Source: Tubiluchus corallicola
Taxonomy: Eukaryota > Priapulida > Priapulimorpha > Priapulimorphida > Tubiluchidae
Reading direction: 5' to 3'
Assembly (NCBI GenBank): GCA_030141605.1
Contig: JAQGDQ010000425.1
Coordinates: 62,001 to 126,000 of the forward strand
DNA length: 64,000 bases
How positions within the stretch are numbered: the first letter of the stretch is position 1; each line of letters starts with the position of its first letter. Made by a program: the position numbers and the translations under genes. The notes under the pieces were generated by a model. That model did not search any database, was not told the origin of the DNA, and saw nothing but the letters and a program-made list of their open reading frames with translations. Positions 1 to 10,673 of the stretch are shown here, piece after piece.

Positions 1-38
1 TAATTACTACTTTTTAGCCACTTCACTTTTTGTTGTAG

Positions 39-3000
39 TATCTGGGAAATGACTTAGAGGAGGTCAGTGGTCGAGCATATCTAGAAGAGGAGGATTACAT
101 CAATCTTCCCATTGTTGCTTATCCCGGTGTTATTTTGGTTCCGGGACAGCTCCTTCCGCTTAAAGTTTTTAGACAAAGAGTTGTCTCAATGCTACGTCGA
201 TTGCTTGGAGAAAGTGACAAGATATTTGGTGTAGTGAATTACTACAGGTTGGTTTTTCCAGTAAGAAAGAAACTCGTTAAAAGTCCATGCTCGCATTTTG
301 CTTTGTATCTCAGGCAGCAGATGGCGGCAACATCATGTTGTATAGCAAGGATGTAACGCTTTTTGATTTATCTTACTTAATGTTGTTTAAAGCAAAACCG
401 GTCTCCAGCCTAAACTGTAGGTCAAAACAATTTTTTCTTTAAAATATTGAAAGGAAACATACTAGTTTTTTTAAAAATGACTTGTGTAAAAGAATTAATA
501 CCACACAAACACAATTTCGTATTCGTGCCACTGATTCATTGCTGTTACATGTGTTTCGCCATTAGCTGGTTACACGGGCACAAGCGCATGCATTTCGGAA
601 ACGCATTGCACAAATAAGCAGGTACTGTACCTCTCAGTTCAGCTCATTAGTTTGTGACGAACTGCGAACGTCCCAAACTAACGACACATTCGACAGCTCA
701 TGCATCAGCATGGCTGTAAATTTGAAATTTTAATTTTTATCTTAAATTTTGCCTAGTTTTAGTACAACACACTGAATATCTTACAGTAGTATTCCTTACT
801 TTTGTTTTCACAAACATGTTCAGCACGCTCGTAGAATATTTTGCTGTAGAAAATTACATTGGTTTGTGATGTCATCAATAGTTGGGCTCTGTTAATTAAG
901 ATTTAATCTATTAATTAATTATCAGAAGTGCTTTTTGCAGTATTAAATGCGTTAAAATGTATACTTTTTATCGCACTTGAAGATGAAGTAGTATGTGAAA
1001 AATCATCCTATCTTCACTTGGTTTGATATCTTTAGATTTTGACAAAAATTTGAGAGTTAATAGCAGCCCAGATACTGGGACTTATTAAATACCAAGCAAT
1101 GTTTTACATCAACTGTACGCATTGTCAGTTTGTATTACTACTTATAGAACTAGAAAATATTACCTATTTTACTAGAAAATCAGTTACAGTTAGCTTAGTA
1201 GTAACTAACATAGATCTGATAGTTAAACAGAGTTATATGAAAACTTCACTAAATGTAGTAACCTTAATAAGTGGTAGCAAATATAGCTTATAACTTACAA
1301 ATTTGGTATCTATCAATTTACTGGTTGTATGGTAGAGAGAAATGCATGTATGCGTTGAATTTTAGATAGTTTTTGTCATTTGCATGATTGAATCTGCTAG
1401 ATTGACACTTTTGACAATGACAATTTTGTATGTCAACTTTACTTTTCAGACATAGTCACGATCCTCTCCCGCAGATGGCATCGATAGGCACCATAGCCGA
1501 AATCATCTCGTTTAAAGAAGATGAGGAATTTGGCGTGACTGATACTGTATCAGTTAAAGCCATGGGTCGGCATCGGTTTGAAATAATGGAAACGCGTTCC
1601 CAGGCTGATGGGTAGGTATCCGATGATAATGTACACGCACGCATACACGCACACACATATAAAATGCAAAATTAAAATAGCAATGTGAGCAATTCTTGTG
1701 CATTGTAGTAATTATCACAAAGATTTACACATGGCACATTAACATTTATATGTATATAGATGTGTATGTGTGTGTGCGTGTGGCGTGTATGCATGTGTAT
1801 GTATGTGTGTGTGTGTGTCTTTTAGTTTCCATCTTTGTTTTTAAACTACTGTTATTTCTGTAGGTTCAAAAGCTTTTAGGAGCTTATGTTTTTATTTATA
1901 CAGGCATTTATACCAACTTTAAATAAAGATTTATCGTATGATTATAAAAGAAATGGCTACCATTGCAAAATCCTTTTGAATCGAATGTGATCTATGTGGT
2001 AATCTGCCAGATTTTGCTTTTCTACCAGGAATACGATTGCCAAAGTAAAGGTGCTCAAGGAATACGTGTCGCCTAGTTTTCTGGAAGGCGCATTGCCCGA
2101 CAGCTGGCGAAAGTTTCAGATTGCGCCGAAGAATGCGGGATCGAAAGCAGTTTTGTTATGCAGTCCTTGTACGGGTGACGCGAGAGAAACATTCTTGCTA
2201 AAACGCAAGAGCACTTATAGAAAAGTAAGTTTTTGTTCATTATTCATAAAATAATACTATGTGCAGTAGAATTTGTTTAATAAATCCAGCCGCTTTTTGT
2301 GGTCACTATAGCTAGAACAGAGCTACCTAATGTTTTAACCTAGTAAAATTCGCCGTTTATTAAATCCAAGCTTGGCTTTTTAAATCCACCTTATATGCTA
2401 TAAATACAACAAAATTGTGATGTAAGACTACACAAGTGTCCTGCTTTTTGCCTTGGTTTAGACACTGAGAATAACACTATATGTGGAGAATTCACTCTGC
2501 CTGCGGCGTGTGGACACATGACACGCTGCACCATCCAACGGCTAGTGGATAAAAAAAGTACAGTGCATTCCTCGCATGTATGATGTTAATACTAACAATA
2601 ATGCCATCTTTTGCTTACCATAATATTATTATCTATGGTTTACCCACTCGCCGTTAAAGCGTTAGTGCCACATATGCATTATTGATTTTTGTATTAAGTA
2701 AAGACTTCATATGTAGTGTTGAGCTCTGTGGTTTAGATTAGCATCTTTGTTTTAAGCATTTTTTGCACCTTTGCATTTTTTTCCATATAATTGTGTGTAA
2801 GTACTTTGTGTGTAAGCACTGTGTGTGCAAGTACTTTGCAAGTATGTCAAGTGCTGTGTGCAAGTACTGTGTGTGCAAACTAGTGTGCAAGTATTGTGTG
2901 CCGATACTGTGCAAGATACTGTGTGTGTGCAAGATACTGTGTGCGTGCAAGTACTGTGTGTGTGCAAGTACTGTGTGTGCAAGATACTCTGTGTGCAAGT

Positions 3001-6000
3001 ATTGTGTGTGCAAGTACTGTGTGTGTGCAAGTACTGTGTGTGCAAGTACTGTACAAGTATGTCAAGTGCTGTGTGCAGTTACTGTGTGTGCAAGTGCTGT
3101 GTGCACAAGTACTGTGTGTGCAAGTACTGTGTGCTGGTACTGTGTGCAAGTACTGTGTGCAAGTACTTTGTGTGCAAGTACTGTGTGCAAGTGCTGTGTG
3201 CAAGATACTGTGTGTGCAAGTAATGTGTGCAAGTACTGTGGACAAGTACTGTGTGTGCAAGTACTGTGTGTGCAAGTACTAGTGTGCAAGTACTGTGTGC
3301 AGGCACTGTGCAAGATACTGTGTGCCAGTATGTCAATGACTCAAATAAATGAATGAATCAATCACTGATATTAAAGTTACATGTATTGATTTTTTCAACT
3401 TTGCAAGCAGTTCATCACAAAAGTTAGTCATATCATAGATAAACAATACATACTTTCGTGAATTACTTTAATAATTAATTATTGCACTTTACTTAAAAAA
3501 ATTTTTGCAAGCAGTTTGCTTAGTGTTAAGACTATTAGCTTCATAAAAACCAATATGCACTGTAATAACATTTAAAATGCTACTTAGTGGGTCTCTTTGA
3601 TTTATGAAACCAGCCAGTTAAATCCATTTAGCATGTTGATTTATTAAGCTGAGTATGTTGTACTAGTACTTCCTGTTTTGCAAACAATATTCAGATTACG
3701 TAGCAAGTTTTTGGTTTTCTTACCTTCTTAATGTCAATTTGTTTTCCAAGCATTCTTCAGTCTTTATTGGAACTACTTGTAAGACTTTTGAATTATTAAA
3801 TATACTGGGTGGATGTGAAAAAACTGCACCGAATTCAAAGGCCAATCTGTCAAGACTGTCGTGACAAACGGTTGTTAGACTTCTAACATTTACGCCAGCA
3901 GACAGTATCCACGCACTGATGTGTGTCAAATCTAATTGGTATAAATTTTCGTTTGTTGAGTGTATTACACTTGGAGTTAAGTGGAGTTTTTTCTGTGGCC
4001 CCCAGGTGTGTAATTGCTGTTAAGGCAGTGAAAGTTGAAGCATATTAATGTGTACCTGCTTTTTTTCAGTATAACAAGCTTGCAGCAGCAAGTTTGACTA
4101 ACTGGCCACAAATGGTTTATAAGCAGTATGATACGGTAAGATGTTTACTTCAAATTGGTTCCTCTTTTGCACCATCTTTTTTACTTATTCCCTTGAGTTC
4201 TTACAGTAAAAATAATAATACACATATATTCAATTAGTGACCATTCATTATAGAGGTTTATGGAGTGAAGAAATGTATGTTAATATGATTTTCTAAATTC
4301 CGTAAATTTTTGTAGTTTTGCCATGTTTATTAAGCATGGCGAAAGTTTCGACTGTAATAGTCATTGCCAATACTATAAGTCAAGATTCTTAGCTGCTGGC
4401 TCTTTATGTATTTAATACTTGATTTTTAGCATATATAATGGCTTTTACAATCGAAACAATTGACTATGCTCAATAAATTTGTTGATTTTCTAGAGGCTGG
4501 CTCTTTCATCTGCTTTTGTAGTTTGTTTCATCGTCTACCATCCATGTTTAGGCACAAAAAAATTGAATCGTGAAAATGATGAGTTAATGACCATTTTTAT
4601 ACTCTTTGGCATTCTGCAAGCTGAAAAGTGCCCAAAAGTCAGGGGATTTTTCTGGTGGCACTGTAACCTGGGTCATTATCAAGGATATCTCTCTAAAATG
4701 AGGCCTTGGACTGGCAGGGCTGTCTCAGCCTTGATGGCATGTCTATGCATACGCCTTCTGTGAAGGTAAACAGTGAATTTTTATGAATGCTACAGCTCAG
4801 CACGAACCGGTATCGAACCGGCTTCCTTTACACTAATGATTTCTGACTTGAACATAAGCTGAAATTGTGTTTCTCATTTTTGTTTGCCCACACACTATTA
4901 ACTACATCAGAAAAAAACTACATTTTACGTAAAATTTAAGGGGACACTTGTCTTTGCTTAAAAAAGTAAAAGTAAATACAGGGTGTCTGAAAAGTCACTA
5001 TACACTTTGGTTTCTAATTTCCTAGCCAACTTTTTTTCTCCAATCTTGACAAGCTCTCACATGAATCAGAAGGGGGACTTTGTAAATTCTTTTTATTTAT
5101 TTTTGACTGAAACTCTGTTGCTATGGTGATGAGATTAACGTTAGAAATGAGGTGCAACCATGGAAAGAGGTTCTTCAATCACCAGTTGAAGTTGAGTGGA
5201 AATTCAGAGTACAATAGGGACCACATTATCAACGAGATGCAGTCCTTCCTCATCACTCATGGGCTGTGAAAGATTTTCCCAGTACAAGATGTTAGACTTG
5301 CCATTTGTTTGGTTTCTGAGGCGCTTGAAGCCCCTGCTGATGGCTGCAATAGTAACAAGTCCTTCTAGTGTAGTAACTCATTCGGAATTATCATCTTATT
5401 TTGATTAAAAAAAGTTGCCCAACGTTTTAGTACATCTGCCCCAATTTTCGAACATTTTGCTTTGTTTGTTAAAAAATATAGAAAATATAAAGTGTATAGC
5501 AATTTCTCGGACACCCTGTATTCTTCTTTCTAAAATTTCAGCATATTTTATGCTTCCAGGACTTTCTAATGTCTTGCATTAAAAGAGAATTGCGCAGTTG
5601 GAGCCAAACATTAAATATAGACAATGTTCCCACGGGTCCTGTTGAATTCTCCTACTGGGTAACAGCTAACTTGCCATTGGATGATACACTTAAACTGGAC
5701 ATGCTAGCAATGCAGAGTGCAGTGCAACGGTTACGGCTACAGCTTAGTGTCCTACAGCGGGTGAGTATATCAACATTATCAACGTTTAAATAAGGAATCC
5801 AATTTTGCTTAGAAATAAATAGTTCAGATTAATAGTTTTAAAAGGTATGATTTTTTATGAAACTTCCACTTATTATTACATAGAAAGTACATTAAACTAT
5901 TTTACTCTCACTAACTGTAACTTCAGTACAAGCATCTACATAACTGAGTGGTCACAATATGTGCGTGGTTAAGATGGTTAAGCAATACCAAGCCTGGCTA

Positions 6001-6769
6001 CTAAATGGATATTTGTAAAGAGTCAAATCCTATGCATTGCATGATTACAGCTGATCATACTGTAAGCTTAATACTTCGTATTCCATAGGAAAACCATGTT
6101 GTGTCCCAAAGTCCTTGAATGCCAGATGACTTTATTGGTGTTGACAGTTTAAAAAATCAATAATGCACAGTGTCAGTGAGAGTAAGTATATTTTGTGCCA
6201 AACTGTTTGCAGCAGTTGCACTCCAAATGAATTATATCAATTTAAGGGAAATGTCAGAAGCGACACAACTTTCCCAGCTTTAGAGTTTAAAATAAATGTA
6301 AGAACTGATGTTATACGAATGTAACACGCTATTGCAATAAAGGAGAGCTATATTTTTAAGTTTAGATGTAGTGCATTTCTTAAATGAGCAGATTTATTTT
6401 CAGTGCACAGCGCTACTGTGCCGAGGATGCGACAACGAAATTACGAATAAAAATGACGTCTTCAGCATGTCACTGACCGGTCCCATGGCAGCTTATGTTA
6501 ACCCTGGCGGTTACATACACGAGATGTTAACAGTTGGACGGGTCACTAATCTTACCCTGCAGGGTCGGCCGTCAACGGAAAACAGTTGGTTTCCCGGATA
6601 TGCTTGGACAATCCTCAACTGTCAGTCTTGTCACTCACACATGGGCTGGAGGTTCACGGCTGTAAAGCGTGGTGTTCGACCTGAGAAGTTCTGGGGTCTA
6701 GTCAGGAGTGGGGTCTACCCTGGGTTTGGGGCAAAAGAGGATGTTGCTGAAATTGAATATGTTTGTTGA
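39..6769 (+). CDS. CRBN: Cereblon, CUL4-DDB1 E3 ligase substrate receptor (3' six exons, 5' end outside window)
   Basis: Cereblon recruits substrates to the CUL4-RBX1-DDB1 ubiquitin ligase. Coding exons read from splice sites with consistent phase: 39-247, 1450-1611, 2029-2224, 4070-4135, 5560-5760, 6404-6769 (TGA). They join to 399 aa; the N-terminal part lies upstream. The first exons give the Lon-like N-terminal domain ([15 protein letters not shown], then [19 protein letters not shown]). Exons 3-5 cover the helical DDB1-binding region. The last exon is the CULT domain: zinc ligands in LCRGC and NCQSC, the block [15 protein letters not shown], and the three-tryptophan ligand cage (two Trp in [10 protein letters not shown], the third in HMGWRF). 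The protein ends in an acidic tail like that of vertebrate cereblon. Two pocket positions differ from human (see findings). Intron 1 holds a dispersed repeat, intron 3 a GT-rich minisatellite and intron 4 a TA-flanked DNA element. The family assignment is secure from the CULT exon alone. Confidence 0.96.
400..1005 (+). repeat. Dispersed repeat family A, copy 1 (CRBN intron 1)
   Basis: Aligns by eye with 13321-13905 over about 600 bp, with many substitutions and small indels. Shared blocks include CTAAACTGTA-GTCAAAACAAT, TTTCGCCATT, GAAACGCATT, TTAGTTTGTGA-GAACT and TTTTAGTACAACACA. No coding potential or clear inverted ends. Class unknown. Confidence 0.75.
1740..1820. repeat. GT-rich microsatellite
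   Basis: Imperfect (GT)n/(ATGT)n run in CRBN intron 2; a CA-rich stretch lies just upstream at 1630-1660. Confidence 0.8.
2792..3335. repeat. GTGTGCAAGTACT minisatellite in CRBN intron 3
   Basis: More than thirty degenerate copies of a 12-17-bp unit built from TGTGTGCAAGTACTG. Unit length is not a multiple of three and varies, so long open frames appear on both strands (Cys/Val-rich on plus, His/Thr-rich on minus). They are repeat artefacts. Confidence 0.9.
4795..4850 (-). repeat. tRNA-like (SINE-head) segment
   Basis: On the minus strand, GCCGGTTCGATACCGG resembles a pol III B box / T arm. The rest of a tRNA cannot be folded. Likely a decayed tRNA-derived SINE end; weak on its own. Confidence 0.35.
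4979..5518. mobile_element. TA-flanked mariner-like MITE in CRBN intron 4
   Basis: The left end CAGGGTGTCTGAAAAGTCAC and the reverse complement of the right end (CAGGGTGTCCGAGAAATTGC) match, and both continue into CTATACACTTT. TA dinucleotides flank at 4977-4978 and 5519-5520, as expected for the Tc1/mariner superfamily. The element is 540 bp and has no transposase domain that I recognise. Confidence 0.8.
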
Positions 6770-9700
6770 GGGTGTTTCATAAAAAGGAACTAATTTGGAG
6801 TAGAGATGCTTTCTTAGTGCCTGAAGTTTGGTAACATCAGATTACTTCATGAAAGTTGTTCGTGTTTGGTGGCTTTAACTGCTTGCATAACAAAACATAA
6901 GGAAAAAAAGATTTGTCTCTTTATGAAAACTGTTCATAATCATTTTCTACGTTTAGACAAAATTTTCTGCTAACTGTGTGCAGTTTTAATGAAATTTCCT
7001 AATAAAAATAAGAAAATAGCACACCTCTTCTCTTTGTGCACTTGCTCGTTCGTTTTAGATGTGCCGAGAGACTGTTGTTTTTTCCTCAAACAAGTGAACG
7101 AGCTTGCAAGCGTATGTATCATTTCAACACTATAGTACGGTACAGTTAAGATGTGCTGCTGCTTTCCTTTCAAGCAAGCGGTCAAGTTTGCAAGAATGAT
7201 ATTAAGACTGCAGTGCAGTATAATTGTGTTCCTAATTAGTCCTAATTTTCTCAATTGTGTTGGAATTGAGCCTTTGTTCAAACATGCAGCTGCAAATTGT
7301 GCAATTACGAGCTTCGTTGCTGCACTCGATTACCTTGCAGGCCATTGAGAAATTTCAGTTTTTACACAATATTCGTTAATTGTGTTACAATGATGATTTG
7401 CAAGTAAAAACAGCCAGTAGAGAGGGGTTTCCAGCTTTGTAATGATCACATTTTGTGATAAATATCTCTTAGGTTTTGTGTATTTTGAGTAAATTTATTA
7501 AGTGTTTTGCGGTATTTTGTACAGTAAATGAAGCATTTTTTACGGGGTATAGACAGATTTTTCTCAAATAGATAAATTATCTGAATACTTGAACAAAAAC
7601 AGCCATCATCTTCAAATAGCTAACCAAATATCCAATATCCAACCAGAATATGTTATTCGTGCAAATGTTGAGCATTAACTTTATCTACGATAATGATAGT
7701 TGTAAAAAATAGTGTAAAACTTCACACAGCAGTAAGTCACTGTTTAGCTGGAACAATGGTTGCTATTGTCTTCATAACAGGCAGCCTGCTGTGTACATTG
7801 TTCTATTGTGGTTCTAACAACACAGTGCAGACTTCCTGGGTATTAGTAGTGTTGGCTGGCATTTCTTGGTGACTGAGTGATTTTTTGTCTGCCATATAAA
7901 ATTAATTAATTAATTAAAAAAAACATTGCAAGTACGTAATTGCACTACATGGAGTTGTATGCAATCATATGAACATGATAATTGAAGCAGGTAAACTTGC
8001 TTTTAGTTCAGAAGATCAAGTTTATTTTGTCATTTTTTCATAGTCAAGGAAAACTGTATGTGTGCAGTTACTCTTGATAAGTTTTTCAGCAGTCGTGGAA
8101 TTGTTGTTTTTGTGTTAAACAGCTTCAACCAGCAAAGCTGACTGACACAGATTAGAAATCGTCATTTCCATTGTTGAAGGAATTGGAAAAAATTTGGCAA
8201 AATTTTGGCTCTGTTTTAGCCATCAAAATTTTTGAGCATGACATTAAAAGGTAAAATAAAAAAGCATTTTTATGTCACACTGCTAGCAACTGCTACAAAT
8301 AAATGAAAACGTAGTTTCTCTTTTCACAAATACCAGTAAGTCAGACATACTCACCTAAAAGCCAATTAGAAATTTCAGTCAATAGTTTTCTACTGGTTTG
8401 TAGAACAGCTTTGTTTGTAAATACTGTTACTGTATATTAGTAGGATAGAATGTTATTTTTGCAAGCTATGTAAATCGGTTGCATTTGTAACTGTAACCTC
8501 TCTATCAGGTTTTGGTGTAATTGGCTTTTTAGATAATTAATAATGTGCCTTTAATCTAGTCACATACATCTCTGGCCTCAACCATAAAATTACAGCATAG
8601 CGCTGTTTTTTCTGTTTTAGATCACTGGATTGCCCACTTGTGCTACAAGATTGCAAAAATAACTGATATTCCAGTCTTGGCTGTATGATGCCATAGTTTT
8701 ACATTTGTTATAATATTATGTTGATGCCTGGTACGACTGATTTTGTTGGAATATGAGTTTCATGTAAAAAGTAATCAGCATTGTGCTCCCACATATTTTG
8801 TTATGTTTATATTAATTGATGGAGTTCAAAAACCTTTGAATTTCCAATTTGATTGTAAATATTTTGTTTTGTTGCAAATAAAATTTTAATGATACTGGCA
8901 TTGTTGTTATGATCATGTTTCAATTAATTGCTAATGATAATGTTACATAACATTGTATTACTTATTACAATGTTAACGTTCTAATACTTTTTGTTTTGCA
9001 AGTTGAGTTAATTTTAATTTTAAGTTCAAAAAGGAAAAAGGTGAAACATGCAAAAGAAATGTTAAAACAAAACAGTATTGTTAGAGATAATGATGCAACT
9101 TGTGCAAGCAAGTCAGATCACAAAATCAATAATGGTGGACCATCACTGCTCATATTTTTTCACGTATTGTAATCCTTAACCAATACTTTGTACCACATTA
9201 AAAACTTGTGAACACATTTGAAAAATTCTTATGTTCACATGCCACTTGGAAATAATGTTTGATTATTTTCCTCTAGGGGCGATAGGCCAACTTCAGCTTT
9301 AGGACTCTGGTCCAGTGTGAGTTCCCATATTAAAAACAATTAGCATAAGAAGAATAGTTAGAATAGCTAAAGGATAATGGAACTTATGCATCTGAAAAAG
9401 CCATGGTTAGTGATTGTGAGTTTGAGGCTAGTATGCAGTGAGCTCATAATGGCAGAGGTGCTGCACAGGGAAACTCTCTAAGGAGCACCAGTAATAGTAT
9501 GCCAAACACCAAGGTCTGTTAGGTTTTGTTGTGTTTAAAATGCTTTTGGCCAATAAAAAAACTTAAATTCTGCGCTAAAAGGAATTCCAAAGCATTCCCA
9601 TATTGTTGCAGTTGTGTGAATGGAAAGCATGATGGAAACTTAGAAGCATGCCACATTAATCTTCAAAATTAATGGAAGAAGTGTAACTATTTTAAAAATG

Positions 9701-10673
9701 ACTACTGTCTGGTGAGAAAATAAAACGCTGGGCTAAAATTTTGTTAATAATTATTATTCTTTTTAACAATTATTTTAACCTCATAGCACGAAGATTACTG
9801 GTAAGTTTATCTTTATGTTTATTTATCTTTGGGGAAGTATGCAGTCCTCAGGCAAGATTTGTGGACGCCACATGGAAATAAGCAATATACAGTACTTAGT
9901 GGTACTTATGCACAGTGTGGGTGGAACCTAATCATAGTCAAAATAACATTTTTCGTCAAGGATTCTAGGCACGTACTGATAATAAATTGGAGCTATATTT
10001 TTTGTCAGGAATCCTGATCCCGAACATTTCCTGCAACTCGATACCGACCATTTAATTCCGAAGTATCCTGACCTCGAACTCAATTAGCGTCCCGAAACCT
10101 GATCCTCAATTACTGAATCTGACCCAAACTTCGAAGACTCCTAGTTGTGGACTGCGGAACTGGAAATGATTGTCAACTTGCATGGCAGTAGGCGTCTTTT
10201 GGTTGTGACGGACCCTTTTACGTATTGCGTTTGGAAATGAAAAATTCATTTGAGGCTTTAAGATTTCAAGTTTATTATTTATTTCCTGCTTTACATCTTG
10301 CAAGGTGGCACTTTTTATTGATGTCAGTTTGCTTGCGACTTTGGTGAAGAGCATCGTGTGCGTCCATGGTTTGAATGCTGGAATTTCTCTTTGCATATAG
10401 GACTATTTGCCCAATAGTTCACACTGTCTTCTACGCATGCTTGTTCATTATATTGACATGACATCAGTAGTGGAGTTTTCCAGAAATTTCCCCATTATTG
10501 TCATAGTGATAGCACTAGCGTTAGTGATGAGGAGGTGATTATTTGAAGGTTTGGTATATAAATTTCTAATCTTTTTTTCTTTTACTTTCAGGAAAAATAA
10601 TGGGAGACTGAATAGTCTATCAATAGACATTACATGCTTATGATGAGCAGTTTTGCTCAGTTAAATCAAATCG
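6770..10673. other. CRBN 3' UTR and CRBN-GLYCTK intergenic region
   Basis: An AATAAA at 7001-7006, about 230 bp past the CRBN stop, is the nearest candidate poly(A) signal. A second AATAAA lies at 8877-8882 after a T-rich stretch and could end a longer 3' UTR. The rest is AT-rich. Short open frames here (for example around 7151-7348 and 9829-10017) have no recognisable domain or splice context. I see no gene in it. Confidence 0.5.

Noticed and set aside
2738-3356. Long overlapping frames rich in Cys/Val (plus) or His/Thr (minus)
   Set aside because: They are translations of the TGTGTGCAAGTACTG minisatellite in several frames; no start context, splice signal or domain.
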